64,000 bases of DNA from Bacteroidaceae bacterium (GTDB taxonomy: Bacteria; Bacteroidota; Bacteroidia; Bacteroidales; Bacteroidaceae). The DNA lies in assembly GCA_017617335.1 (NCBI GenBank), contig JAFZWK010000028.1:1-64000 (forward strand), read 5' to 3'. Shown in pieces: positions 8,679-19,400 of this stretch. Numbering within the stretch: the stretch's first letter is position 1; each line of letters starts with the position of its first letter. Under the pieces are notes generated by a model that searched no databases, was not told the DNA's origin, and saw only the letters and a program-made list of their open reading frames with translations. Both the position numbers and the translations under genes were made by a program.

Positions 8679-11105
8679 TTATTTCAGAATATTCGCAATA
8701 CTTGCCGCCATCGTACCCAAAGATGCTGCTGTCGTAGCTACACCGAGAATGCTTTGGAGACTACCTGTTTTCTTTTCCTTTGTTGGAACTATTATCTCAG
8801 CGCCAGGCTCAACCTTGGTTCTCTTCTTGGCTTTAGTAATATGTCCATTCATGCTTATCATGTAAGCCTTTCTTTTCTTCGCGATATTTGAGTAGCCTCC
8901 AGCTTGATTAACATAATAATTGACACGTCGTGATGATTCATATGTTACTTCGTTGGGATTCAAAACTGCCCCATCTATTCTTACCGTATTGGAATATTGA
9001 GGGATCACCAATTCGTCACCTTCACGCAGGACAACATCGTATATACTCCCAGGTTCCTGAACCGCCTTATCAAGGTCTATACCAACCATATATCTTGTAT
9101 TCATAGTAAGTGTGTCAGCAATAAGAGAGTCTTCTTCACTTACATGAGATTTCAATGCTGCCTTCATTCGTGCCAACTCTGTTTCATTTACTTTTCTAAG
9201 AAGTCTTGCACCTTTCAAATAAGCATATTCTGTTGCTCCTCCTGCCTTTTCCAATAAACTCGTCAAGCGTTCTTCCTTAACAGTAAGAGGGTATCTTCCG
9301 ATAAAGTTGGCCTCACCTCTTATGGTAACCATTTCTTGAACATTATAACTTGGACTTTTTCGAACAATCACCTCATCGTATGGTTGAAGGAGGAATCCCA
9401 CCTCACCGCTTATTACATAATTGTCTTTTATCGAAAAACTATGTAACTCGGCTATTTCTTTCTTAGCTGTCGTTGCTTTGGAATCCTTTACTCGACGACT
9501 AACATCAACACGAGCCATACTAGCGCTTTCAAGCATACCACCAGCACGGATAATCAAATCCTCCAGAGTCATGTTATCGGCGTAAGGAAAGACACCAGGG
9601 TTTGCAATTTCACCAGAAATCGAAAGAGTGCCCTGATCCTTTAAGTCAAAATAACTAGGAATGTAGAGTTCATCATTGTTTCGAAGTGGTATGTCAGGAG
9701 TCGTGCCCTTCATGATAGCATCAACATCAACGGACAAAACTTCCAAAGTTCTATCTTCACGCTCACGGCTCAATACTGCGTGTTTGGTGAAAGCTTCTGG
9801 CATTAGACCTTCTGCCTTTTCAATCAAAGATTTTACGGTATTGGTTTTACTGTCTAGCTGGAAGATACCTGCTCTGTAAACAGCACCTTTGATACTGACG
9901 CGGTTCTCAAAGCGTGAAACTATTTTATCCACCATAACCTCATCCCCATCTTTCATTTCAAAGACTTTAAAGTCCATTTCATCTACCGTGCAAACCTCAT
10001 AATCCTTTCCCGTTTGACGGATGACTGTGATGTTACTCGAATAGGCTCCTTTTGCAAATCCACCAGCATACTGTATGACCTGAAATAATGTCTCACCAGC
10101 TTTGATTTCAAAATTCATGGGACGTTTCACCAAACCTGACACTTTAACCATAGCTTCATAAGGAGAAACCAGAATCACATCACCCTCTTCAAGACGTATA
10201 TCACTCTGACGGTTACCATTCATCAAGAAATCATACACATCCACCATAGCAACAGTTTTGCCATTGCGTGAAACACGTATGTTACGTAATGTACCAGGTT
10301 CTATGATGCCACCAGCCAGATACAAAGCATGGAAAACAGTAGCAAAACTGCTGACACTATACGTTCCTGGATGTGCCACATCACCCAACACGTTGATTTG
10401 AATGCTGCGAATCTGACCCAAACTCAAGCGAATATCCGTACCTGCATCACTACGATTCAAGCCAGCATAGATGGCTGCCAATTTTCTTTTGAGGAATTTG
10501 TTTGCTTCCTCAATTGTCATCCCATTCAGGTATAGAGGTCCAAGAACATCAACATTGATACTTCCTTCTGGAGAGATAGTACTTCGCATGGTCGTTTGGT
10601 TGGCACCAAAAATATCGATGATGACTTCGTCACCAGGTCCCAACCGATAGTTCCTTGGTGTAGCCAAATTCTCGCTGGGAGAGAAATTCAGGTTCTTGTT
10701 TCTGAAAAGATCTCGTCCGTATACATTGTTTGATCCGTCAAGAGAAATCTGCTCATTCATATCGTCATCTATGATAGAATGTACTCTATCCATCTCATTT
10801 GCAGATTTCTGGCGTAATGCCTCATTCGTCGAATGAGCGCGGCTTTGATTGTCTTGCACTACGGTCTTGTTTCCCTCAGAACTCAAGTTCTCTTTCTCAT
10901 AGAGTTTTTTGACACGTTGCGCTTGAGCACGGTTCACACCTTTTGCGGCCAATTCAGAAGCAATCGTTTCCTGAGTCTTACCTGCTATTAAACTTTGCTT
11001 CACATAGTCCAAGACTTGCTGATCTGTCATTGTGCTCTGAGCAAAAGACGATAATGAGCACATGAAACAGAAAACCAACAAAGATATATATTTCCTAATA
11101 TTCAT
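8679..11105 (-). CDS. Wza-like polysaccharide export protein with multiple SLBB domains
   Basis: A signal peptide (MNIRKYISLLVF to SSFAQ) is followed by a short helical region resembling a bacterial SHOCT-like or linker segment (residues 25-75). The poly-export domain comes next, beginning YRLGPGDEVIIDIFG, and then a long series of SLBB-type beta-grasp repeats reaching the C-terminus. At 808 residues it is about twice the size of E. coli Wza, which is normal for Bacteroidetes versions. It should form the outer-membrane or periplasm-spanning exit channel for a capsule or exopolysaccharide, working with the Wzz-like protein encoded 8 bp downstream. I chose the methionine at 11105, which starts a clean signal peptide; the open frame runs 17 codons further. 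Confidence 0.9.
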   Translation of the reverse strand: MNIRKYISLLVFCFMCSLSSFAQSTMTDQQVLDYVKQSLIAGKTQETIASELAAKGVNRAQAQRVKKLYEKENLSSEGNKTVVQDNQSRAHSTNEALRQKSANEMDRVHSIIDDDMNEQISLDGSNNVYGRDLFRNKNLNFSPSENLATPRNYRLGPGDEVIIDIFGANQTTMRSTISPEGSINVDVLGPLYLNGMTIEEANKFLKRKLAAIYAGLNRSDAGTDIRLSLGQIRSIQINVLGDVAHPGTYSVSSFATVFHALYLAGGIIEPGTLRNIRVSRNGKTVAMVDVYDFLMNGNRQSDIRLEEGDVILVSPYEAMVKVSGLVKRPMNFEIKAGETLFQVIQYAGGFAKGAYSSNITVIRQTGKDYEVCTVDEMDFKVFEMKDGDEVMVDKIVSRFENRVSIKGAVYRAGIFQLDSKTNTVKSLIEKAEGLMPEAFTKHAVLSREREDRTLEVLSVDVDAIMKGTTPDIPLRNNDELYIPSYFDLKDQGTLSISGEIANPGVFPYADNMTLEDLIIRAGGMLESASMARVDVSRRVKDSKATTAKKEIAELHSFSIKDNYVISGEVGFLLQPYDEVIVRKSPSYNVQEMVTIRGEANFIGRYPLTVKEERLTSLLEKAGGATEYAYLKGARLLRKVNETELARMKAALKSHVSEEDSLIADTLTMNTRYMVGIDLDKAVQEPGSIYDVVLREGDELVIPQYSNTVRIDGAVLNPNEVTYESSRRVNYYVNQAGGYSNIAKKRKAYMISMNGHITKAKKRTKVEPGAEIIVPTKEKKTGSLQSILGVATTAASLGTMAASIANILK

Positions 11106-11173
11106 AATCAAATCAAAATAACAAAGCACTTTCTCGAAAAAAGTACAAGTAAACAATTATTTATACTATGCCA

Positions 11174-11181
11174 CAAAGTTA
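11174..11181 (-). promoter_or_regulatory. Probable -7 box for the wza/wzz operon
   Basis: TAACTTTG on the minus strand matches the Bacteroidetes TAnnTTTG box and would start transcription about 60 bases before the wza ATG. No clear TTG is found 19-21 bp further upstream, so the call rests on the -7 box alone. Confidence 0.45.
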
Positions 11182-11334
11182 ATACAATTTATTCATTTAT
11201 CCTAATTTTTTTGCAGAATATCCTTTTTAAACGTTTTTTTCCACAATAAATGTTCTTCCTATAAGAGAAAACTGACCTCTTTTGTATCCTTCTTTTAGGA
11301 TTTACTGTTCCCAAACAATATTATAAATCTAATT

Positions 11335-11375
11335 AACAAAAAAGTCCCTGAGAGTATTCCCAAGGACTTTTTAAT
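11335..11375 (-). terminator. Intrinsic terminator after the GH92 gene
   Basis: On the minus strand AAAAAGTCC pairs with GGACTTTTT around a short, partly paired loop, ending in a run of T. It lies about 20-50 bp beyond the GH92 stop. The A and T runs on both sides would let it act in both directions. The rest of the 284-bp space between GH92 and wza holds only the wza promoter region; I see no gene in it. Confidence 0.8.
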
Positions 11376-11389
11376 GCTCGTATTCCCTT

Positions 11390-13711
11390 TCAGTCAGAAA
11401 GAGAATATGGTTTTGCTTCTGACTTGATTCCTCTCTTTTTATTGGGCATGCTACTCATGTCGAATTCCAAAGTTCCTCCCTGCATCAAATCTTTGTGGCA
11501 AATATAAAGCTTATCATATAAGCTGCCATTCCATCTTACCGTTTTCACGTATCGGTTTTTGTCACTTACCTTGGGAGCTTTTATTTCCAGCACGTTGCCA
11601 TTAGAAAGAGTCAACTTCACATAAGGTACGTATGGAGCTCCTAACACATACTGATCGGAACCAGGACATACAGGATAAAATCCCATAGCGGTGAAAATAT
11701 ACCAAGCTGACATCTGACCACAATCGTCATTCCCATGCAAGCCATCAATATTGTTGATATACATTCTGTTCATAATCTCGCGCAACCAATACTGCGTCTT
11801 CCAGGGTTGACTTGTCCAATTATAGAGATATGGGATGTGATGACTGGGTTCGTTTCCATGTACATAGCCACCCATCAGACATTCCTCTTCGATGTCTTCG
11901 TTGTCTTCATAGTACTTCTTGTCTAAATCTTCTGCAAAAAGCACGTCCAATCTCTCAATGAATTTCTTCTCACCACCAAAGCATTCAATCATTCCCTTTA
12001 CATCATGAGGCACATGGAATGAGTAATTGGCAGAGTTGCCTTCTATGAATCCTTCTCCATACGTCTGCAGAGGAGAGAAATCCTGTTTCCATGATCCATC
12101 CTTATATTTCGGACAGGCAAGTCCTATGGCAGGGTTAAAGACATTTCGGTAGTTCAAAGCTCTCTGACGAAATTCCTCAGCTGTTATTTTGTCACCAGCA
12201 TCCAAAGCAGTTTTATATATTGTCCAATCATCATAAGCGTATTCCAGCGTGTTGCTGGCAGAAGTGGAACAATGGTCATAGGGTACATATCCCATCTTGA
12301 TGTAATCTATCATACCTTCCATCCATTTTGAAGTTGCCGTACTCTTCATTGCTTCCAACACCTCTTTGTTATTTTCAAAACCCAATTTTGTAACAACATC
12401 GGCCAGCACAGAAACAGCATGATATCCACTCATACACCAACCCTCGTTAGCCATCAGATACCAGATAGGCAAAACATGTAAGGCACTCTGTTTTTGTATT
12501 TCCACCATACTTCGAGCCATGTCAGCTCCTTGCTTGGGTTTAATCAAGTTCATCAATGGATGCTCTGCACGATACGTGTCCCACAGGGAGAAAATGGTGT
12601 AGTTGGTGAATCCTTTTGCCTTATGGATCTCCATATCATTGCCTCGATAGCTCCCATCAACATCCATATAAACGGATGGATTTATCATCGTATGATAGAG
12701 CGATGTATAGAATAGAGTCTTCTGATCATCTGTTCCTTCGATTAGAATGATATCCAGTTCCTTCGCCCAATCCACTAATGTTTGGCTCTTGATATCATCA
12801 AAACTTAAGTTTCCTGCTTCTGCTTCCAGATTAGCCAAAGCTCCACTCATGCTGACGGCAGAAAGAGCAACACGAATAGTCAACTTATGGCTTTCAGGCA
12901 GATCAAATCCCATATAAGCAACCATCTCACGTCCTGCCATATCAGGAAAATTATGATGAATATCCATCTTACGCCAGAAACCATTGTACTTCATTCGTTG
13001 ACGATCTTCATATCCGTACTTCTTGATGGGTTCTGATAGAGAGATGGCAAAATAAGTATAGTTTTGGCGAGCCCATCCGTTCGTGATGCGATAACCTGTC
13101 ATCAAACTGTCATTTACCACTCGCAGATAAGTCCAAAGCGTCTTGCCCTCATAATTATAAATGCCACTACCTAAGTCAAGAATAAACTGACCTTCACTGG
13201 CTGGATACGTGTACTCATGAATGCCCACACGTTGAGTGGCTGTCAATCGTGCCAGAATATTGTAGTCGTCAAGTTTTACCTCGTAATAGCCAGGATGACA
13301 TTTCTCTGACTCATGACTGTATCTGCTGCGGTAGCCTCCATCTGGATTATCGCTGGTACCAGGATTGGTGTGTATGCTACCCGTGAAAGGCATGATGAGG
13401 ATATCACCCAAATCTGAATGTCCTGTTCCACTCAGATGGGTATGACTGAAACCAACGATGGTCTTGTCGCCATATTGGTATCCAGCACAATATTCATACA
13501 CCTTCGGTTGATATTTACCATCCAGATTGTGGGGAATCGTATCTGTCTCAGGACTCAGCTGGACAATGCCAAACGGGGCGCAGGCACCAGGAAAGGTATG
13601 TCCCATTCCATTTGTGCCAATGATGGGATTCACGTAATCTATCAACTGATTCTGTCCCAACATGAATTGAGAAACCAGAATGCTCAGACACAAGAAAATA
13701 TTTCTATACAT
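11390..13711 (-). CDS. Secreted GH92 alpha-mannosidase
   Basis: The 773-residue protein has a signal peptide ending MLGQ and then the hallmark GH92 opening: DYVNPIIGT, GHTFPGACAPFG and VQLSPET within residues 25-55. Further family blocks include YAYDDWTIYK in the helical barrel and GNDDCGQMSAWYIFTAMG near the C-terminus. GH92 enzymes are calcium-dependent exo-alpha-mannosidases, mostly alpha-1,2 but with alpha-1,3, 1,4 or 1,6 variants, that act on N-glycans or fungal mannan. The linkage cannot be predicted here. The gene lies 41 bp behind the small basic protein and HU gene and has no obvious promoter of its own, so read-through from the HU promoter is possible. A terminator follows. Confidence 0.93.
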   Translation of the reverse strand: MYRNIFLCLSILVSQFMLGQNQLIDYVNPIIGTNGMGHTFPGACAPFGIVQLSPETDTIPHNLDGKYQPKVYEYCAGYQYGDKTIVGFSHTHLSGTGHSDLGDILIMPFTGSIHTNPGTSDNPDGGYRSRYSHESEKCHPGYYEVKLDDYNILARLTATQRVGIHEYTYPASEGQFILDLGSGIYNYEGKTLWTYLRVVNDSLMTGYRITNGWARQNYTYFAISLSEPIKKYGYEDRQRMKYNGFWRKMDIHHNFPDMAGREMVAYMGFDLPESHKLTIRVALSAVSMSGALANLEAEAGNLSFDDIKSQTLVDWAKELDIILIEGTDDQKTLFYTSLYHTMINPSVYMDVDGSYRGNDMEIHKAKGFTNYTIFSLWDTYRAEHPLMNLIKPKQGADMARSMVEIQKQSALHVLPIWYLMANEGWCMSGYHAVSVLADVVTKLGFENNKEVLEAMKSTATSKWMEGMIDYIKMGYVPYDHCSTSASNTLEYAYDDWTIYKTALDAGDKITAEEFRQRALNYRNVFNPAIGLACPKYKDGSWKQDFSPLQTYGEGFIEGNSANYSFHVPHDVKGMIECFGGEKKFIERLDVLFAEDLDKKYYEDNEDIEEECLMGGYVHGNEPSHHIPYLYNWTSQPWKTQYWLREIMNRMYINNIDGLHGNDDCGQMSAWYIFTAMGFYPVCPGSDQYVLGAPYVPYVKLTLSNGNVLEIKAPKVSDKNRYVKTVRWNGSLYDKLYICHKDLMQGGTLEFDMSSMPNKKRGIKSEAKPYSLSD

Positions 13712-13752
13712 CTTTAATAATATTTATAAGACAATATTCTTCAGTGGGTGTG

Positions 13753-13947
13753 TTATGATTCTTCTGCTCTGCCTTCAGAAGGCTTATGCTTCACTTTACG
13801 TGTGTATGTCTTTTTCGATTTGTGAATCCTGGAATACGAATGGAAGCCGGGCCCAAGCGTTTCCCGCTCTGCTTCCCGACTTCCACGTTTACTTGCCCTG
13901 ACGTAATCGTCGAGGGTGATACTTTTTGATGGCTTCCTCTTCGCCAT
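13753..13947 (-). CDS. Small lysine/arginine-rich protein beside HU
   Basis: This 64-residue protein is highly basic (MAKRKPSKSITLDDYVRASK, followed by R/K/S-rich sequence and a KVKHKPSEGRAEES tail). It has no membrane segment or signal. It starts 12 bp after the HU-like gene and in the same direction, so it is almost certainly cotranscribed and may also bind nucleic acid. I do not recognise a named family. Its coding nature is supported by tight spacing, a clean start and the absence of a competing frame. A role in chromatin or ribosome association is only a guess. Confidence 0.72.
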   Translation of the reverse strand: MAKRKPSKSITLDDYVRASKRGSREAERETLGPGFHSYSRIHKSKKTYTRKVKHKPSEGRAEES

Positions 13948-13959
13948 TAAAGAAAAAGA

Positions 13960-14238
13960 CTATTTGTTTGATACAGCCTGCATGAAATCCTTACAAGGCT
14001 TGAAATGAGGAATATCGTGAGCCTTGATTACCAGAGTGGTGTTCTTTGAGATATTGCGGGCAGTCTTTTGTGCACGATGTTTCAACTCAAAGGTACCAAA
14101 ACCACGCAGATAAACATTTTCTTTTTCGATAAGAGACTCTTTCACACACTCCATCATTGCTTCCACTGCAGCCAAGGTTGTAGGCTGGTCAATTCCGGTC
14201 TTCTTGCTTATAGCACGAACCAATTCAACTTTTGTCAT
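13960..14238 (-). CDS. HU/IHF-family DNA-binding protein
   Basis: The 92-residue sequence has the full HU/IHF fold. Helices come first (MTKVELVRAISKKTGIDQPT), then the beta region LRGFGTFELKHRAQKTARN, a DNA-contacting arm, and the FKPCKDFMQAV end. The usual arm residues GRNPxT are replaced by ARNISKNT, so bending behaviour may differ from canonical HU. Such proteins compact DNA and assist recombination and regulation as dimers. A strong promoter lies upstream, and a small basic protein gene follows after 12 bp. Bacteroidales carry several HU paralogues; which one this is cannot be decided. Confidence 0.92.
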   Translation of the reverse strand: MTKVELVRAISKKTGIDQPTTLAAVEAMMECVKESLIEKENVYLRGFGTFELKHRAQKTARNISKNTTLVIKAHDIPHFKPCKDFMQAVSNK

Positions 14239-14285
14239 TTCTTTAATATTTTAGTATTATCAATGTTATCTCTCGAAAAACCGTG

Positions 14286-14316
14286 CAAAGTTACATAAAC
14301 TTTTCAACAACACAAA
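14286..14316 (-). promoter_or_regulatory. Promoter of the HU operon
   Basis: On the minus strand TTTG (14316-14313), a 19-bp spacer and TAACTTTG (14293-14286) form a full Bacteroidetes promoter. Transcription would start near 14280, about 40 bases before the HU start codon. Confidence 0.75.
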
Positions 14317-14386
14317 TTTATAACGCATTATTTTTCAACAAATAAGCATTTTTTTGATGTGAAACAAGGAAAAAGTATATCGTTGA

Positions 14387-14983
14387 TTATTCCAGCGTAT
14401 TGTGAAGCTTCAGTTCTGTGTCCGTCTGGATGACATCTTCATCAGGATTGGGCATGATTACCTTCTTCAGCGTGAAAGAGGTTGCATCAGTGGTGATGTA
14501 GATGAAGGCGCAACGGCACAACTCATTGTCTTCATTATCACTCAATACCACACCGAAACTTCCGTCACATGTACATCCACACCACTCTGCATCATAACAT
14601 GTGTACTTGCCTGTATGCAAACCTGGCGTCAGATATTCCTCAGGAAACATGTTCTGGAGGTTTTCTCTTATGACAGATAAAAGTTGCTCAGGGATGCTCA
14701 AAGCGAAAGTGTTGTTTGGCAGGAACTCAAGATAGAAAGTGGAATCCGTCTTGCTCTCCACATTCATTTCTGCCTTGTAGTACATTGTGATGTACCATTT
14801 CTGAGTTATCTCAGTCCCCTTTGTCCCGTAAGTTTCAGCAGGCGTACTAGAGGGAAGGATTTCCAGTGAATCCAGTTCCCAATCTGCGAACTTGGGCGTT
14901 TCCTGAGATTTGTTTGAACACGAAGCGATGCACATCGCAATAAAAAAGCTAAGCAGCCATGAAACGGAATGAGATTTCTTCAT
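14387..14983 (-). CDS. Lipoprotein of unknown function
   Basis: The 198-residue product has a lipoprotein signal (MKKSHSVSWLLSFFIAMCIASC, acylated cysteine at 22) and is acidic after it. I recognise no family. Visible features are YITMYYKAEMNVESKTDSTF and a predicted beta-rich body with a cysteine cluster, CYDAEWCGCTCDG, around residues 129-141. Another cysteine pair, LCRC, follows about 15 residues later. The short C-terminal part ends KLHNTLE. This looks like a lipocalin-like or other small beta-sandwich with disulfides or a metal site, but that is conjecture. It lies 80 bp downstream of the TolC-family gene in the same direction, separated by AT-rich DNA. Confidence 0.72.
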   Translation of the reverse strand: MKKSHSVSWLLSFFIAMCIASCSNKSQETPKFADWELDSLEILPSSTPAETYGTKGTEITQKWYITMYYKAEMNVESKTDSTFYLEFLPNNTFALSIPEQLLSVIRENLQNMFPEEYLTPGLHTGKYTCYDAEWCGCTCDGSFGVVLSDNEDNELCRCAFIYITTDATSFTLKKVIMPNPDEDVIQTDTELKLHNTLE

Positions 14984-15063
14984 TATCTTATCTAATTATC
15001 AAGTTCAACAAAGATTTATAAATCATTAATAAATAATATTTTACATATATATAACTTTTTCTT

Positions 15064-16470
15064 TCATCGTGTCTTTCGCTGGTAGTCGGCAAGACGAATC
15101 TGATAGGTCACTTTGGCCTGGGAGAGTTGATCCTGAGCCTTTCGGTTTAACGTCTCTGCATCGAGTAAATCGCTGATGGTTTCTGATCCTGCACGATACT
15201 GGTCAGTACTCATGCGTAGGTTCTCTGCTGCTTCTTCCACACTGGCTTCTGCAATCTGGATTTGCTTGTAGGCTTCCACCAGATTAGACCAAGCAGATTC
15301 AATGTCGATGCGAAGCTGTTCCTGCGCATCGATAATCTGGTTTAGCGATTGCTGAAGGCGGATTTTCTGGCGACGAATAGCATGACTTCCGCCCCACCAT
15401 GAACTGATGGGAACAGAGAGTGTACCAAAAACCAACCCGTTTGTCATGTTGGTTCGTGCATTATTTTTCACATTCTTCGAAAGCCCTCCAAATCCAGTGT
15501 TGTATCCCATCAAGCCTACAGCTAGCGAAGGCAGGTTCTTGCCTCGTTCCATCTGAAGTTGCAGTTTCTGTACATTTACTCCAAAATGAGCCATTTGGAG
15601 TTCCTCACGTCGTATTGCTGCCTCCTGAGGAGACACATAGACATTATGAGGATCAATAGCTTCTACAGCAGAAGCATCGATATCAATCAAATCGTCTTCT
15701 CTCTCCGAAGAACAACCGATTTGTTGAGCCAACAACATACGCAACACATGATCAGCATTCTCCACCTTTAGGCGGTTGCTGGCCAATTCCTGCTGACGAA
15801 GATTAACCTGCAAGAGGGCATTACGGGTCGTGACACCTGACTTGACGTATTGCTCCACGTCCTTTTTTACAGCCTCTATCTGCTTCTCAGCTGCCTCGAT
15901 AGTGGATAGATTGTATTTCAGGATGGCTATTTGCCAGTAGCATTCCGTTACATGCTGAAGAACTTCCTTCTCCGTAAGTTGGCGTTGCAGGGTAAGGACA
16001 TCTTGCTGGATGGTTGCCAACTTGTTGCCTGCCTTGATCTGACCGCCTGCGTATAGAGGTTGCACAGCTGAGAGGGTGGTTGAGTATCCTTTGTTGAGTT
16101 CCTTATAAGAGAAGGGGTGTCCTACCATTTGGGCAAACTGTTCTCCCAGCATCATGATCTCCTGAGGATAAGTTCCGTCGCCTTTGATTATCTTGTCAAA
16201 TGCCTGGAAAGCTATCACGTTGGCAGAAATGCTCGGATAATATTTTGTATAAGCTTCGCTTTTCTGCTCGGAAGCAGCTTGAATATCGAGGACTGCGTTC
16301 TGCAGAGTGCGATTATTCTGCCTTGCCAATTCCAAACACTCAGGAAGTGACAGGATTTTCCCTGTAGAGCTCTCAGCACGGATTGCCTGGAAAGGAATCG
16401 CGAGCAAGAACGTCAGTATTGCGATTGTGTATCTTTTCATCATATTTCTCATCATCGGACTTCTCATCAT
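15064..16470 (-). CDS. TolC-family outer-membrane efflux protein
   Basis: The 468-residue protein has an N-terminal signal (core YTIAILTFLLAIPFQAIRA). It is followed by two related OEP halves with long alpha-helical hairpins, for example SLPECLELARQNNRTLQNAV at the start and YKQIQIAEASVEEAAENLR near the end. It should form the trimeric outer-membrane duct of the efflux pump encoded upstream. Several methionines are possible. I chose 16470 because its ATG overlaps the TGA of the RND gene (ATGA), a typical sign of translational coupling; a start at 16443 gives a more standard signal peptide. Last gene of the MFP-RND-OEP operon. Confidence 0.88.
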   Translation of the reverse strand: MMRSPMMRNMMKRYTIAILTFLLAIPFQAIRAESSTGKILSLPECLELARQNNRTLQNAVLDIQAASEQKSEAYTKYYPSISANVIAFQAFDKIIKGDGTYPQEIMMLGEQFAQMVGHPFSYKELNKGYSTTLSAVQPLYAGGQIKAGNKLATIQQDVLTLQRQLTEKEVLQHVTECYWQIAILKYNLSTIEAAEKQIEAVKKDVEQYVKSGVTTRNALLQVNLRQQELASNRLKVENADHVLRMLLAQQIGCSSEREDDLIDIDASAVEAIDPHNVYVSPQEAAIRREELQMAHFGVNVQKLQLQMERGKNLPSLAVGLMGYNTGFGGLSKNVKNNARTNMTNGLVFGTLSVPISSWWGGSHAIRRQKIRLQQSLNQIIDAQEQLRIDIESAWSNLVEAYKQIQIAEASVEEAAENLRMSTDQYRAGSETISDLLDAETLNRKAQDQLSQAKVTYQIRLADYQRKTR

Positions 16471-19400
16471 TCTATCTTCTTCTTTTTGTCTTTCTTGTTT
16501 CCGCTCTCGTAAATCTTCCAATATACCACTGGCAAGACGGTGACTACCAGAATGAGTGTACCTATTCCTCCAGCAAAGATGGTGATTCCAACAGGCATCC
16601 AGAAAGAGCTTTGACCAATAATCATCGGTATCACGCCTACCGCTGTAGTGGCTGTCGTCAGGAAGATGGGTACCATACGACGTCGGCCTGCATCGAAGGC
16701 TGCATCGTGAGCTGACATTCCTTCTGCCCGCTTTTGGTCGGCATGTTCGAAGATAAGAATCTCGTTGCGCATGATGATTCCCATCAAAGTGATAAAGCCG
16801 AAGAGAGAGGTCAATCCCAGCACGCGGTTGGCTATCAGCAGACCTATCATGGCTCCTGGAGCGGAAAGGGCGATAGCTGCAATAGAGAGGCAGGTAATGT
16901 CGAAACGTTTGAAATTGAAAAGTAGGAAGAAGAAGATGACCACCAACGAGAGGCTCAACCCCACAGCAATCTGAGGCACGAGTTCCCCATCGCGTTCCGT
17001 CTCGCCACCTATCTCCGAGCGTACCTCATGAGGAAGGTTCATCTTGCTGACGAAATCTATCAGGCGCTTCTGAATGGGCAAGGCAAGCACATTGCGCTTC
17101 CCCTGAGCAGTCACGCTGATACAACGTTCGCCGTTGCGATGCAGAATCCTCGTTTCAGTCCATGTGGGATGCACGTTGGCCACCTGACGAAGAGGCACGT
17201 TCTGAATACCCACGAAAACATTCTTCACGTCATCGATGGTGCTGAGTTCCTTGTTGGGTTCACTCTTGACCACGATAGGCAGTTCATACGTACCTTCCCA
17301 CATGCTACCCACATTCAGGTCGCTGGATTGGGCCATCACTTGCAGGGCAGCCGTCGTGCGATTGATGCCCAATTGGGCACTCGCAACAGGTTCTAACTCA
17401 ATGTCCACAATGGGATGGGGATAGTCGTAATCTGTGTGCACCCACTCCAGATCAGGGATGGTACGCATCTCAGCCATCAGGGTCTCAGCAGCAAGACGGA
17501 TGGAGTCGAGATTGTCGCCATAGAAACGGTATTCATACGTGGGAACGTCCAAAAAATCCATTTGCTGGAACTTCACGTAGGCTTCCGGCCAATGATTACT
17601 GTAGCGCGGCATATACTCGTCCAGCACAGCGGCTGTGGTCTTGATATCAGGCGTATTTACAATCAACTGCGCATAATTCGGGCCACCCATCTGAGGAGCA
17701 TAAGAAACGTGGAAACGGGGAGAAGAGCATCCCACGAAACTGGTCACACTCAGCACTCGCTCGTCGCTGAGAAGGATATCACGCACGGAATCGGCTATCA
17801 CCTCCGTATCTGCCAAGCCTGCCGTTTCAGGTAAGTAAATCTCCACAGCAAACTGATTTCGGTCAGCATAGGGGAATTGGCGCATTTTCAGATGAGGGAA
17901 GATGATACCGCTTATAGCCACCAGCACAAGAGCAATGAAGATCGTGATCCAGGGGTGACGGAAATTCCACTTCAGGCATTTGTCATAAAAATCCTGCACG
18001 TGATCTGTAACGTTCTTCTTGCCTTGTTCCTTCCGACTGGAAAACGCCTTCTTGATAAGTCCCACTTCAAGGGCTGGCATCACGCAGACCGCCAGCGCCA
18101 GACTTACCATCAGGTTGATAGTGATGCAAACAGGGAAGAGACCTATCACATCGCCTGCTGCTCCTGTAATGGTAAAGACGATGGGATAGAAGATGGCGCA
18201 GATGCAAATGGTGGCAAGAAACATGGGGAAGAAATATTGCTTCACGCTCTTGATGGCAGCCTCCTTACGCTCGTACCCTTGCCCCAGATATTCCAGATAG
18301 CCATCAATGACCACGATGCTGTTGTCCACTATCATGCCGAGCACCACGATGAGACACGCCAACGTAATGGTGTTGAGCGGAATCTTGCACAGGTACATCA
18401 GTCCCACAGAGATAAAGGTACTCAACGGAATGGTGGCAGCTGCCACTACAGCTGACCTCCAGGGAAAGAGAATCAGCATTACCAGCACGATGACGATCAT
18501 GCTCTCAACCAGGTTCAGCAGGAAATCGTTTACGCTGTCGCGCACCACCTGAGGCAAGTCGGTGATACGGCTCATCCTGACATCTTCAGGCAGATAACCT
18601 TGGCGGAACTCATTGAGCACCTCATCCACCTCTTCTCCATACTGCACGATGTTGTGGCCGCTGTTCATCTCCAGCGAAAGCAACACACATCGGTGGCCAT
18701 TCTGCTGGATATAGCTGTTGCTGGTGTCGTACTCACGCACCACACGTGCAATGTCGCTTACCCTCACCACCTTGCCCGATGGGTCGGAATAGATGATCTG
18801 ATTGGCAATCTCCTCCTCGCTCTTCTGCGCGGAAGCAATATGGAAAGTGAGGTTCTGCTGTTGAGTGGAAATCTGGCCCGCCATTGTGGTTAGTCCTTGG
18901 GCATTCAGCATCTGTGCGATACTGCCCTGTCCTATTCCGTAAGCAGCCAGGCGCTCCCTGTCAACGTAAAGCGTTATCTGCTCCTTGATGTTGCCGTATT
19001 GAAGCACGTTGCTCACCGATTTTATCCGACGCAGGCGATCGGCCAGATCATCGCTGTACTGTTGAAGCTCACGATAATTGCGGCTCTCGCTCTCCACGGA
19101 TATCAGCAGGGCACAAGTGTCGCCGAAATCATCATTGGCTATCAAAGCCAGCACACTACTGGGCAAAACTGCCTTGAACTCATTCAGGCCATGCTTTATC
19201 TTCGACCACACCTCGTCCTTGTTCTTCACTTCGTCGTTGAGCGTCACCATCACCATACACAGCCCGTTCATGCTCGTCGTAGTGGTCTTGGAGCGATTCA
19301 CCTCTTTATAAGTAAAAAGGTAACGTTCCAAAGGACGTGCTATCTCAGCCTCCACCTCCTCGCTCGTGTTGCCAGGCGCAGCAGCAATCACCACACCCTG

